Source: Komagataeibacter xylinus
GTDB taxonomy: Bacteria > Pseudomonadota > Alphaproteobacteria > Acetobacterales > Acetobacteraceae
Reading direction: 5' to 3'
Length of the DNA: 64,000 nucleotides
NCBI RefSeq assembly: GCF_009834365.1
Contig: NZ_CP041348.1
Coordinates: 2,703,001-2,767,000 of the forward strand
A model generated the notes under the pieces. That model was not told the origin of the DNA and did no database searches. It was given only the letters and a program-made list of their open reading frames with translations. Shown piece by piece: positions 9,172-17,582 of the stretch. The first letter of the stretch is position 1; each line of letters starts with the position of its first letter. Both the position numbers and the translations under genes were made by a program.

Positions 9172-9798
9172 TCAATTACTGGAGCTGAGGGTAAACATTG
9201 TGTCAGGCCAGGCCTGCCCGCTGACCGTGGTATCGGTTAGGTCAAGGCGGATGTGCTGGCGCTCCACATCGGTCATTTCAATGACCAGCAGCGACAGCCT
9301 GCCGCCAATATCCGCGAATCCGAGCGTCAGGATGCCCTGCGATTCGCTGTCGCGCCGCCCCAGCGAGACCTGCAGGCTGTTCTGCCCGTGCTGCACCGCT
9401 GTCACCGCAATCTGGCCAGACAGGTGCACAGGCTGGTCAAGCAGCAGGCCGAGCGGCTGGCGGCCAAGCGACATGCGGGTAACCGATTCGCGCCGGTGAT
9501 CGACAAACAGCAGGTGCCCGTTCGCTGCCACCAGCTTCATTGAGCCCGGCGTTGCGTAATCCAGCCGCAGGTGGCCGGGGTCGTAATGCATGACCCCCTG
9601 CCCCTTGCCGCCATCGGGCCATGTCTGCACGAAATTGGCCTGCAGCCCGCGTGAGGTGTTGAGATAGGTCTCGACACGGGCGATGTCATCGGCCTGATTG
9701 GGTGATGTGGTGGCAGGCGTGCCCGCGCAGGCGGCGAGCAGCGTGAGCAGCCCGCCCATCATCAGCCGCCGCGTGGCGAAGGGAAAGGCGGGCTTCAT
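9172..9798 (-). CDS. LolA-like lipoprotein-carrier family protein with a lipobox
   Basis: A 208-residue exported protein. The body (LQANFVQTWPDGGKGQGVMHYDPGHLRLDY and later LFVDHRRES) matches the LolA/LolB-type half-barrel fold that carries lipoproteins to the outer membrane. The N-terminus has ATRRLMMGG followed by LLTLLAACA with Cys24, so it looks like a lipoprotein signal, and the paired arginines could allow Tat export. Classical LolA is soluble, so this protein may be a membrane-anchored LolA paralogue or combine roles of LolA and LolB. It is coupled by ATGA overlap to bolA. Confidence 0.8.
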   Translation of the reverse strand: MKPAFPFATRRLMMGGLLTLLAACAGTPATTSPNQADDIARVETYLNTSRGLQANFVQTWPDGGKGQGVMHYDPGHLRLDYATPGSMKLVAANGHLLFVDHRRESVTRMSLGRQPLGLLLDQPVHLSGQIAVTAVQHGQNSLQVSLGRRDSESQGILTLGFADIGGRLSLLVIEMTDVERQHIRLDLTDTTVSGQAWPDTMFTLSSSN

Positions 9799-10139
9799 GC
9801 CGTAGCCATCCGCGCCTGCTCGGCGGGCGTGCGCAGCACGAGCGAGAGCGCATGCATGCCGCCCGCGAATTCATCCGCCAGCAGGTCATGCACCAGCCGT
9901 GAACGCTGCACGCGGCCCACGCCCTCGAAGGCGGGGCTTACGATCAGCACGTTATAGTGACTTTCACCCGCCTGCACGCCGTTGTCGCGCACATGCACGT
10001 GGTGGGCGTGGCGGGCACTGTCATCGTGGATGGTGAGTTCCACCGGGGCGAGGTGTTCGCGTATGATGCGGTCGATCCGTCCGGCCCGGCCGGTTGCGTG
10101 CTGTTCCATTGGCGGCTCCATGATAGCGGGATCATTCAT
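9795..10139 (-). CDS. bolA: BolA family protein
   Basis: A 114-residue protein with the BolA fold: a central HYNVLIVSPAFEGVGRVQRSRLVHDLLADEF segment and the conserved histidines that, with monothiol glutaredoxins, bind [2Fe-2S] clusters. BolA proteins act in iron-sulfur trafficking and in stress-linked morphology control. The start is taken as ATG 10139 (MNDPAIMEPP); ATG 10121 is an alternative. It overlaps the LolA-like gene by four bases and is divergent from the DnaJ gene 49 bp away. The neighbourhood bolA, dnaJ-like, cobS, cobT recurs in alphaproteobacteria. Confidence 0.9.
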   Translation of the reverse strand: MNDPAIMEPPMEQHATGRAGRIDRIIREHLAPVELTIHDDSARHAHHVHVRDNGVQAGESHYNVLIVSPAFEGVGRVQRSRLVHDLLADEFAGGMHALSLVLRTPAEQARMATA

Positions 10140-10188
10140 TGCACAGCTTCGCTCTTGCACGAAGCATGGACAGGCGCACATAACGGGA

Positions 10189-10818
10189 ATGATGAAGAGA
10201 AGGAACACCCGGCACCGCGCCTTTGACCCCGATCCCGATGCGCCGGACCGCTGCTGCGACATGCATGGCTGTGACCAGCCCGCAGGCTACCGGGCCCCGC
10301 GCTCGCGTGATGCGCTGAACAAGTATTTCTGGTTCTGCCTTGAACATGTGCGTGAATACAATTCACGGTGGGACTATTACCGCGGCATGTCACCCGGACA
10401 GATCGAGGCGCATATCCGCGCCGATGCCTCATGGGACCGTCCTTCATGGAAGCTGGGCCAGGGCAGTGCCGCCCGCGCGTTCAGCGAGGATGACGTGATC
10501 GACCCGCTCGATCTGCTCAAGGGGGCCGCCAGGGCGCGCGCGCGCAGCCGCACCCGCCGCCAGCAGGAGGAGGACCGCCGGGCCGACGCGCCGCCTGCGC
10601 TGCGCTACCCGCTTGGCGTGCTCGACCTGGGCTGGCCCGTGTCGATGGAGGAACTCAAGACCCGCTACAAGCTGCTTGCCCGCCAGCATCACCCCGATGC
10701 GAATGGCGGCGACCGCAAGGCTGAAGAGCGCTTCAAGGGCATCAATATCGCCTACACCACGGTGCGCGCCCATCTGGTGGCCACCAGCGGGCGCGAGGGC
10801 GTGGCCCGCCGCGCCTGA
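10189..10818 (+). CDS. DnaJ-domain protein
   Basis: A 209-residue cytoplasmic protein. The N-terminal half contains [18 protein letters not shown] and [12 protein letters not shown], a cysteine-rich segment likely to bind metal. The C-terminal 70 residues are a J domain with [20 protein letters not shown] followed by the HPD tripeptide, so it should stimulate a DnaK/Hsp70. A short, basic [14 protein letters not shown] stretch precedes the J domain. Two ATG codons in tandem (10189, 10192) are possible starts. The gene is 121 bp upstream of cobS; family members are commonly found here and may assist chelatase or Fe-S assembly, which is inference. Confidence 0.88.
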   Translation: MMKRRNTRHRAFDPDPDAPDRCCDMHGCDQPAGYRAPRSRDALNKYFWFCLEHVREYNSRWDYYRGMSPGQIEAHIRADASWDRPSWKLGQGSAARAFSEDDVIDPLDLLKGAARARARSRTRRQQEEDRRADAPPALRYPLGVLDLGWPVSMEELKTRYKLLARQHHPDANGGDRKAEERFKGINIAYTTVRAHLVATSGREGVARRA

Positions 10819-10939
10819 AACGGGCCGCGCCATCATATGGCCGATCTGTTACAGATATGTTTATAATCGAAGCCCGATATGCCGCCCTGCGCTGTCATGG
10901 TGGGCCCTAACAGACGAAGTGACGGACGAGATAAAGCAG

Positions 10940-11965
10940 ATGAACGAACCAGCAGACCTGACAACTGCCGCCGTGGATGCCAACGGCACGCCACTCCCCG
11001 CCATTTCGGCCGTCAATGCGCCAGACCTGCAGGTTTCAGCGCGCGATGTGTTCGGCATCGACAGTGACATGAAGGTACCCGCCTTTTCAGTGCGCACGGA
11101 TCATGTGCCCGATATCGACCCGTCGTACAAATTCGACCACGACACCACGCTGGCCATCCTCGCGGGGTTTGCCTTCAACCGCCGTGTCATGGTGCAGGGC
11201 TATCATGGCACCGGCAAGTCATCGCATATCGAGCAGGTCGCAGCCCGCCTCAACTGGCCGAGCGTGCGCATCAACCTCGACAGCCACATCTCGCGCATCG
11301 ACCTGATCGGCAAGGACGCGATCGTGCTGAAGGACGGCCAGCAGATCACCGAATTCCGCGAAGGCCTGCTGCCCTGGGGCCTGCAGCACCCCTGCGCGCT
11401 GGTATTTGATGAATATGATGCCGGCCGGCCCGACGTGATGTTCGTGATCCAGCGCGTGCTGGAGGTGGAAGGCCACCTGACGCTGCTCGACCAGAACCGC
11501 GTGATCCGTCCGCACCCTTCCTTCCGTCTGTTCGCCACGGCCAACACGGTGGGCCTGGGCGATACGACGGGGCTGTATCATGGCACGCAGCAGATCAACC
11601 AGGGCCAGATGGACCGCTGGAATATCGTGACCACGCTCAACTACCTGCCTCACGCGCAGGAAACCGCCATCGTGCTGGCCAAGATGGGCATCGACCCCAA
11701 AAAGGACGAAGCGGGCCGCAAGCGGGTGGAAAGCATGGTGGCGCTGGCCGACCTCACGCGTTCGGGCTTCATCGCGGGTGACATTTCCACCGTCATGTCG
11801 CCGCGCACGGTCATTAGCTGGGCGGAAAACTTCCGTATTTTCAACGATCTTGCCTTTGCCTTCCGCGTTACGTTCCTCAACAAGTGCGATGAGGCGGAGC
11901 GTCCCACGGTGGCGGAGTATTACCAGCGCTGCTTCAACGCCAGCCCGCTGGCGCCACGGGGCTGA
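10940..11965 (+). CDS. cobS: Aerobic cobaltochelatase subunit CobS (AAA+ ATPase)
   Basis: A 341-residue AAA+ ATPase of the class I cobalt chelatase CobNST, which inserts Co2+ into hydrogenobyrinic acid a,c-diamide in the aerobic B12 pathway. The Walker A sequence GYHGTGKSS, Walker [12 protein letters not shown], and sensor region [22 protein letters not shown] are present. The N-terminal [11 protein letters not shown] is typical of CobS. The ATG at 10940 begins MNEPADL; it shares one base with cobT downstream (TGATG), so the two subunits are coupled. CobN is not in the window. Confidence 0.95.
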   Translation: MNEPADLTTAAVDANGTPLPAISAVNAPDLQVSARDVFGIDSDMKVPAFSVRTDHVPDIDPSYKFDHDTTLAILAGFAFNRRVMVQGYHGTGKSSHIEQVAARLNWPSVRINLDSHISRIDLIGKDAIVLKDGQQITEFREGLLPWGLQHPCALVFDEYDAGRPDVMFVIQRVLEVEGHLTLLDQNRVIRPHPSFRLFATANTVGLGDTTGLYHGTQQINQGQMDRWNIVTTLNYLPHAQETAIVLAKMGIDPKKDEAGRKRVESMVALADLTRSGFIAGDISTVMSPRTVISWAENFRIFNDLAFAFRVTFLNKCDEAERPTVAEYYQRCFNASPLAPRG

Positions 11966-13881
11966 TGACAGGGCAGGCACGCATGCGCGAGAACCGGAAA
12001 CAGACCCCCACCCCGCAGGCCGAGGACGAAGCCCGCACCGCCGAGCGCTTCAAGCGCGCCACGGTTGGCGCCGTGCGGGCCGTGGGCGGGCAGGCCCAGA
12101 CCGAGGTCTCGTTCCTCAATGGTCCCGTGCCTTCCGGCGTGTCGGTTACCGGCACGCATGTGCGCCTGCCTCACCCCTCGCGTCGCATGACCGAGGCGGA
12201 AATGACCCGCATGCGCGGCGCAGCCGATGCCGCCGCCCTGCGCCTGCGCCACCACAACGCGCTCCTGCATGAAAGTGCCCGCCCCCCCGCGGGCGAGGCG
12301 CGTGAAGTGTATGACATGCTCGAGCAGGTCCGGGTGGAAAGCCTCGGCGCGCGCCACATGGCCGGGGTGGCTGCCAATCTCGATGCCCGCCTGGCGCAGG
12401 AATGCGCCGATATGGGTCTTGACCGCCTGCCCAGCCACACCAAGCTGCCCACGCCCTTTGCGTTGGGTCTGCTGGCGCGTGAGCACATGTCGGGTCATCC
12501 GGTGCCGCAATCCATGCATGAACTGATGGCGCGCTGGGCCGAGGACCTGCCGCCCGCCGCCCGCCGCGCCCTTGATGAGATGGCGGCACGGCAGGAAAGC
12601 CAGCAGGAATTCGCCCAGGCCGCGCGCAGGCTGCTCATGGCGTGCGACCTGCTCCAGCAGGAAACCACGCCTGAGGAAGAGGCGGATGACGGCACCAGCG
12701 ATGCCGAGGCCGCCAGCAGCGACGATGAGGAACCCGCTGACGACACCACCCCTGACGCCCAGGAGGACGGCCCGGAGGAGGACGACAGCAACCAGCCCAT
12801 GCAGATGTCGCAGGGCACAGGCGCCAGCGATGATGAACCTGATGATGGCGAACAGGGTGGCTCGGCCAGCGGGTCGGAAGAGGCGGGTGGTCCGGCCGAG
12901 GATGAAGCGGAGGAAGCGGAGCCGCAGCGCGGCTACCATGCCTTCACTACCGTTTATGACGAGGAAATTGCCGCTGAGGATCTGTGCGACGCGGAAGAAC
13001 TGTTCCGCCTGCGCCAGACGCTCGACCAGCAGCTTGTCAGCATGCAGGGCGTGGTTTCCAAGCTCGCCAACCGCCTGCAGCGCAAGCTCATGGCGCAGCA
13101 GACCCGCGCATGGGAGTTCGACCTTGAGGAAGGCATGCTCGATGCCGGACGGCTTTCGCGCATCGTGGTCAATCCCATGCTCTCGCTATCCTACAAACGC
13201 GAGCGTGACACGGACTTCCGCGATACGGTGGTCACGCTGCTGATCGACAATTCGGGCTCCATGCGCGGCCGCCCCATATCGGTTGCCGCCATGTGCGGTG
13301 ATATCCTGGCCCGCACGCTCGAACGCTGCGCGGTGAAGGTTGAAGTGCTCGGCTTCACCACCCGCGCCTGGAAAGGGGGCCGCAGCCGCGAGGCGTGGGT
13401 GCAGGCGGGCAAGCCTGAAAACCCGGGGCGGCTGAATGACCTGCGCCATATCATCTACAAGGCGGCCGACATGCCGTGGCGGCGCGCGCGGCGCAACCTT
13501 GGCCTGATGCTGCGCGAGGGGTTGCTCAAGGAAAACATTGATGGCGAAGCCCTGCTCTGGGCCCAGCGCCGCCTTGCCGCCCGCCCGGAAGGCAGGCGCA
13601 TCCTGATGGTGATTTCCGATGGCGCGCCAGTGGATGACAGCACGCTGTCCGCCAATCCCGGCTCCTATCTCGAGAACCACCTGCGCGAGGTCATTGCCCA
13701 TATCGAGACACGCACCACCACCGAGCTGCTGGCCATCGGCATTGGCCATGACGTGACGCGCTATTACCGTCGCGCCGTGACCATTACCGACCCCGAGGAA
13801 CTTGGCGGCACGATGATGAAGAAGCTGTCCGAACTGTTTGGCGAGGAATCAGCACGGGGCGCGCGCCGCCGGAGCCGCTGA
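11965..13881 (+). CDS. cobT: Aerobic cobaltochelatase subunit CobT
   Basis: A 638-residue partner of CobS. The N-terminal third is the CobT-specific domain; a strongly acidic linker (Asp/Glu-rich, about residues 230-315) follows, as is usual for the family. The C-terminal von Willebrand A domain carries the MIDAS motif [10 protein letters not shown] near residue 428 and the later [12 protein letters not shown]. CobT and CobS form stacked rings that act on CobN. The gene ends 18 bp before a strong terminator. Confidence 0.95.
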   Translation: MTGQARMRENRKQTPTPQAEDEARTAERFKRATVGAVRAVGGQAQTEVSFLNGPVPSGVSVTGTHVRLPHPSRRMTEAEMTRMRGAADAAALRLRHHNALLHESARPPAGEAREVYDMLEQVRVESLGARHMAGVAANLDARLAQECADMGLDRLPSHTKLPTPFALGLLAREHMSGHPVPQSMHELMARWAEDLPPAARRALDEMAARQESQQEFAQAARRLLMACDLLQQETTPEEEADDGTSDAEAASSDDEEPADDTTPDAQEDGPEEDDSNQPMQMSQGTGASDDEPDDGEQGGSASGSEEAGGPAEDEAEEAEPQRGYHAFTTVYDEEIAAEDLCDAEELFRLRQTLDQQLVSMQGVVSKLANRLQRKLMAQQTRAWEFDLEEGMLDAGRLSRIVVNPMLSLSYKRERDTDFRDTVVTLLIDNSGSMRGRPISVAAMCGDILARTLERCAVKVEVLGFTTRAWKGGRSREAWVQAGKPENPGRLNDLRHIIYKAADMPWRRARRNLGLMLREGLLKENIDGEALLWAQRRLAARPEGRRILMVISDGAPVDDSTLSANPGSYLENHLREVIAHIETRTTTELLAIGIGHDVTRYYRRAVTITDPEELGGTMMKKLSELFGEESARGARRRSR

Positions 13882-13898
13882 AGGCTTCCGGCTCCCCT

Positions 13899-13933
13899 GC
13901 CCCGCGCCATGTGACTGGCGCGGGGCTTTTTTT
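13899..13933 (+). terminator. Rho-independent terminator after cobT
   Basis: GCCCCGCGCCA (13899-13909) pairs perfectly with TGGCGCGGGGC (13916-13926) and is followed by seven T residues. It ends exactly at the stop of the convergent decarboxylase gene. Confidence 0.92.
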
Positions 13934-15366
13934 CAGGCTGCGACCAGCCTGCGGTCGGCGAGTTCGAGCAGCGCGTCGAGCATGCGGTCAACATCCGCAT
14001 TGGTGGTGCGGTGATTGACAATGGCCGCCCGCACGGCCTTGTGCCCGTTGATGATGGTGGTCGAGGGGGCTGCGATCCCGCTTTCATGCAGGTCTTTCAC
14101 CACCTCGCCATTGAAGTGGTCCAGATCCTCCACGGGGGCGAGGATGCGGAAACACACGATGTTCAGGGGCACCGGAGCCAGCAGTTCCAGCCGCGGGTTG
14201 GCCTCCACGCGGGCGGCAAGGTGGCGGGCAATGGCGCAGCAGTTTGCAATCATGTCGCCCATGCCATCGGCGCCATAAGTGCCCAGCGTCATCCACACTT
14301 TCAGTGCCCGGAACCCGCGTGACAGGTCGGGGCCGAGGTCGCAGTACCACGGGCCATTGGTGGCAAGGCCCCGGTCTTCACGCGCAAGATAGGCGCGGGA
14401 CTGGGCAAAGGCATCAACCTGGGCTCCGGGGCGGCGAACGAGGATGCAGCCCGCATCGTACTGCACCTGCGCCCATTTGTGGAAATCAAACGCCACGCTA
14501 TCGGCCCGTTCCAGCCCGCGCAACTGCGGCCGCAGCGTGTCGGACAGCATGGCCAGCGCGCCAAATGCGCCATCGACATGGAACCAGATGTTCTCACGCG
14601 CGGCGATGTCGGCCAGCGTGTTCAGGTCATCGATCGCGCCGGTATCCACCGTGCCGGCCGTGCCGATCACGATAAACGGCTCAAGCCCTGCGGCGCGGTC
14701 ACGCGCGATGGCCTGCTCAAGTGCGGGCAGGACCATGCGGTTGTGTTCATCAACCGGGATCACGCGCAGGCTATCCGTGCCCAGACCGGTCAGGTCGAAG
14801 GCGCGTGAAATGCAGCCATGCGCGGTAGCGGCGGCATAGCCCACCAGCCTGCGGCTGCCCACGCCTGCGGCCCGCATTTTCAGCCCGTCGGGCACGGCGC
14901 GGCTGGCGGTGATGACGGCAATCATGTTGGCCATGGAGGAACCCGTGACCAGCAGTCCCGTTGTCTCGGCCGGGAAGCCGCACATCTCGGCAGCCCAGCG
15001 GATCACCTCGCGCTCGATCTCGATGGGCGCATGGTCGCGGCCGCCACAATTGGCGTTCAGCCCGCCCACCAGCAGTTCCGACAACATGCCCACCGCCGTG
15101 CCGCCGCCATGCACCCAGCCCATGAAGCCGGGATGCACGTTGCCGGTGGAATAGGGTTCGACCAGTTCCCGAAAGCGGGCGTACAGTTCTTCCGGCGGGG
15201 TGGGCGCATGCGGCAGGCCGGTGCGCAACTGCTCGCGCAGGGCGGTTGGCATGGGCTGCCACACCGGGCGCTCGCGCAGGGTGGACAGGCGGTCCATCAT
15301 GTCATCGACCATCTGGTGCCCCAAGGCCCGCAGCGCATCCCAGTTATCCGGGTCCAGTCCTGTCAT
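13933..15366 (-). CDS. Pyridoxal-phosphate group II amino acid decarboxylase (aromatic type)
   Basis: A 477-residue PLP enzyme of the DDC/glutamate decarboxylase superfamily. The internal aldimine lysine lies in SVAFDFHKWAQV, the PLP aspartate in WFHVDGAFG, and GTAGTVDTGAIDDL precedes it. Order and length fit aromatic L-amino acid decarboxylases acting on Tyr, Phe, Trp or DOPA, but the true substrate is not predictable. I take ATG 15366 (MTGLDPDNWDAL) because GGAGAG lies just upstream; a longer frame would intrude into the neighbouring transporter gene. It follows the transporter on the same strand with a 97-bp gap, which may imply co-transcription. Confidence 0.88.
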   Translation of the reverse strand: MTGLDPDNWDALRALGHQMVDDMMDRLSTLRERPVWQPMPTALREQLRTGLPHAPTPPEELYARFRELVEPYSTGNVHPGFMGWVHGGGTAVGMLSELLVGGLNANCGGRDHAPIEIEREVIRWAAEMCGFPAETTGLLVTGSSMANMIAVITASRAVPDGLKMRAAGVGSRRLVGYAAATAHGCISRAFDLTGLGTDSLRVIPVDEHNRMVLPALEQAIARDRAAGLEPFIVIGTAGTVDTGAIDDLNTLADIAARENIWFHVDGAFGALAMLSDTLRPQLRGLERADSVAFDFHKWAQVQYDAGCILVRRPGAQVDAFAQSRAYLAREDRGLATNGPWYCDLGPDLSRGFRALKVWMTLGTYGADGMGDMIANCCAIARHLAARVEANPRLELLAPVPLNIVCFRILAPVEDLDHFNGEVVKDLHESGIAAPSTTIINGHKAVRAAIVNHRTTNADVDRMLDALLELADRRLVAA

Positions 15367-15463
15367 CTCTCTCCACCATTTCGTGCGGTTGTCATGCCCG
15401 GCGGGCATTATCGGCCTGCCTACATACCGGGCTAGGTCGCCATGCGCGAGGGGGAAGATGGGG

Positions 15464-16417
15464 TCAATCCGCCTTCTCCGCCCCAAAGCGCCGTGCCAGC
15501 GTGGCGCAGGCAAAAAGCTGGATCTGGTGGTAGATCATGAGCGGCAGCACGATCAGCCCCACCTCGGTCGGTGCAAACAGCACGCTGGCAATCGGCACAC
15601 CCGAGGCCAGTGATTTCTTGGAGCCACAGAACATGATGGCAATCCGGTCAGCCCGCGCAAAGCCGCCCATGCGGCCCACCAGCAGGGTCAGGCCCAGCAC
15701 CAGCGTCAGCAACCCCGCATCAGCCAGCGCCACGCGGCCAAGCTGGCTGGCTGGCAGGCGGTGCCACAGCCCCTGGGTCACCGCCTCGCTGAAGGCGGTA
15801 TAGACGACCACCAGGATCGACCCCCGATCAGAAAAGGAAAGCAGCTTTTTGTGCCGGTGCGCCCAGTCCCCGATCCATGGCTGAAGCACCTGCCCCGCAA
15901 TGAACGGCACAAGCAGTTGCCCCACGATGGGCATGATCCCGCCACTGCTCGCGCTGGCATGGCGGCTGAACACGATGCCCACCAGCAAGGGGGTTATAAA
16001 AATGCCCAGTATGTTGGACAGCGTTGCCGAACAGATGGCCGCCGCCACATTGCCACGCGCAATAGAGGTAAATGCAATGGAGGACTGCACGGTGGAGGGC
16101 AGGCAGCACAGGAACAGCATGCCCGTCCACATCGGGGCATCAAGCAGGTAAGGAAAGGCTGCATGCAACCCCATGCCAAGCAATGGAAACATGACGAACG
16201 TGCACAGCACGATGGCGAGATGGATGCGCCACCCGGTCATCCCCTCCATTACTGCCCGGCGCGACAGGCGCGCGCCCTGGAGGAAAAACATGTTCGCGAT
16301 CATGATGATGGCGAGGATATTGAACACCCTCACCCCTTCCCCCCGGCAGGGAAGCACGCTGGCCATGCCAACGGTGGCCAGCAGGCATACCAGAAAGGAA
16401 TCAAGTCTGCGGAGCAT
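15464..16417 (-). CDS. Bile acid:sodium symporter-like transporter (YfeH family)
   Basis: A 317-residue inner-membrane protein with about ten hydrophobic segments. The central LCCLPSTVQSSIAFTSIARGN followed by AAAICSATLSNILGIF, and FCGSKKSLASGVPIA near the C-terminus, are hallmarks of the SBF-like/YfeH group (CPA/BART superfamily). It probably moves an organic anion with sodium or protons. The substrate is unknown. The gene is upstream of the decarboxylase, so the pair could import an amino acid derivative or export its product, which is speculation. Confidence 0.85.
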   Translation of the reverse strand: MLRRLDSFLVCLLATVGMASVLPCRGEGVRVFNILAIIMIANMFFLQGARLSRRAVMEGMTGWRIHLAIVLCTFVMFPLLGMGLHAAFPYLLDAPMWTGMLFLCCLPSTVQSSIAFTSIARGNVAAAICSATLSNILGIFITPLLVGIVFSRHASASSGGIMPIVGQLLVPFIAGQVLQPWIGDWAHRHKKLLSFSDRGSILVVVYTAFSEAVTQGLWHRLPASQLGRVALADAGLLTLVLGLTLLVGRMGGFARADRIAIMFCGSKKSLASGVPIASVLFAPTEVGLIVLPLMIYHQIQLFACATLARRFGAEKAD

Positions 16418-16506
16418 GGTGAAGGCGGTAGCCTGATGCTATGGGAATGACGCAGAGATTATACCGGATTGCATCCGCTGCCTATTCACGCCAACTTGTG
16501 CTGCAA

Positions 16507-17439
16507 ATGAAGAAAATATTCATCACCACGGTCCTCGCCGCCCTGTCATGCATGGGTACGGCGCAGGCTACAGCCCTGCCCGACACCTGCGCCAGCGCCC
16601 GGCTTGCCAGTAGCCAGCCGCATGGCAGCAATACGCTCGCAGGCCATAACTACGACCTGGCCCTGGCGGGAAACGTGCACCAGACCTTTCACGCGGGCGA
16701 TATTGCGGCCAGCGGCACGGGGCTGGAACCGCAGGCCCTGCGCGATATGGAGGACGTGGCCTCCCTCGTGCTGCTGGCCACCCTGACCGGCCACCACTCG
16801 CAGGGTTGCGCGCAGGATTATTTCGTTTCTGCCGCAACCCCCATCATGGACGGGTTGCGCGCGGGCCGCAGCTATGACCTGATCTGGCAGGATGGGCTGC
16901 TGAGCAGCGGAGAGACGAAGCTCTCCTTTCACCGCGCGCATCTGCACCTTGCCGGCGCCAGAGGCGACACTGCCCCGGCCACCCTTACGCTTGATACGCA
17001 GGGTCTCGGCATAACCGGCTCGCACAACACGCTTCTGGTCAATGCCCTGCCCCAGCAGGCCACGGCGAATGCCTCGGTGCCCAGCGCGTCGCTCGTGCCG
17101 CTTGCCGCAGCCATTACCGGCCACCCGACCGAGACGGTCATGGTGCCGCTGCATGTTTCATCGCTGACCGCCCAGCGCGGCACCATGCAGATTACCGGCA
17201 ATGGCGATGCCAGCCTGACAGGCAATACCGACGCGTCATCCGCCAATGGCCATATCCAGGTACAGAACCTTGATGCCGTGATCGAGACCCTGCGCAACGC
17301 GGGCCAGACCCGCGCAAGTGCCGCCCTGGTTCTGGCCAAGCTGTTTGGCCATAAATCGGCTTCGGGCGGAACGGGGTGGGATGTCAGCTGGGAGGGTGGC
17401 GTCATGACCGTCAATCACATCCCGCTGCCCATTCGCTGA
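16507..17439 (+). CDS. Exported DUF2125-like protein
   Basis: A 310-residue protein beginning MKKIFITTVLAALSCMGTAQA, a clear Sec signal peptide cleaved near residue 21. The remaining sequence is rich in beta-prone repeats of the form LTLDTQGLGI and MQITGNGDASL, similar to DUF2125 proteins of alphaproteobacteria, which are periplasmic and uncharacterised. An upstream in-frame ATG at 16441 would bury the signal peptide behind 22 residues, so I prefer 16507. It is followed by a strong terminator and is monocistronic. No enzymatic motif is visible. Confidence 0.75.
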   Translation: MKKIFITTVLAALSCMGTAQATALPDTCASARLASSQPHGSNTLAGHNYDLALAGNVHQTFHAGDIAASGTGLEPQALRDMEDVASLVLLATLTGHHSQGCAQDYFVSAATPIMDGLRAGRSYDLIWQDGLLSSGETKLSFHRAHLHLAGARGDTAPATLTLDTQGLGITGSHNTLLVNALPQQATANASVPSASLVPLAAAITGHPTETVMVPLHVSSLTAQRGTMQITGNGDASLTGNTDASSANGHIQVQNLDAVIETLRNAGQTRASAALVLAKLFGHKSASGGTGWDVSWEGGVMTVNHIPLPIR

Positions 17440-17476
17440 TGGGCATCAAACTCAACCCGTTTAAAAATGGATCAGG

Positions 17477-17512
17477 AACCTGACAGGCTGCATTGGCCTG
17501 TCAGGTTTTTTT
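17477..17512 (+). terminator. Rho-independent terminator after the DUF2125-like gene
   Basis: AACCTGACAGGC (17477-17488) pairs with GCCTGTCAGGTT (17496-17507), a perfect 12-bp stem with a 7-nt loop, then a run of T residues. Confidence 0.93.
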
Positions 17513-17544
17513 GTGAAAGGACTCCACCGGGGCTGACCACAAAC

Positions 17545-17568
17545 GCCGCCCTTGTGAAAAAAGGCGGC
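17545..17568 (-). terminator. mfd terminator, member of the GCCGCC...GGCGGC palindrome family
   Basis: GCCGCC (17545-17550) and GGCGGC (17563-17568) flank an A/T-rich loop; read on the minus strand the stem is followed by a T-rich loop shortly after the mfd stop. It is a divergent copy of the dispersed palindrome described in the findings. Confidence 0.6.
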
Positions 17569-17582
17569 ATTCAGGCCCGTTT

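Noticed and set aside
10819-10939. A cobalamin riboswitch before cobS
   Set aside because: The 121-bp leader is too short for the B12 element and shows no B12-box sequence.
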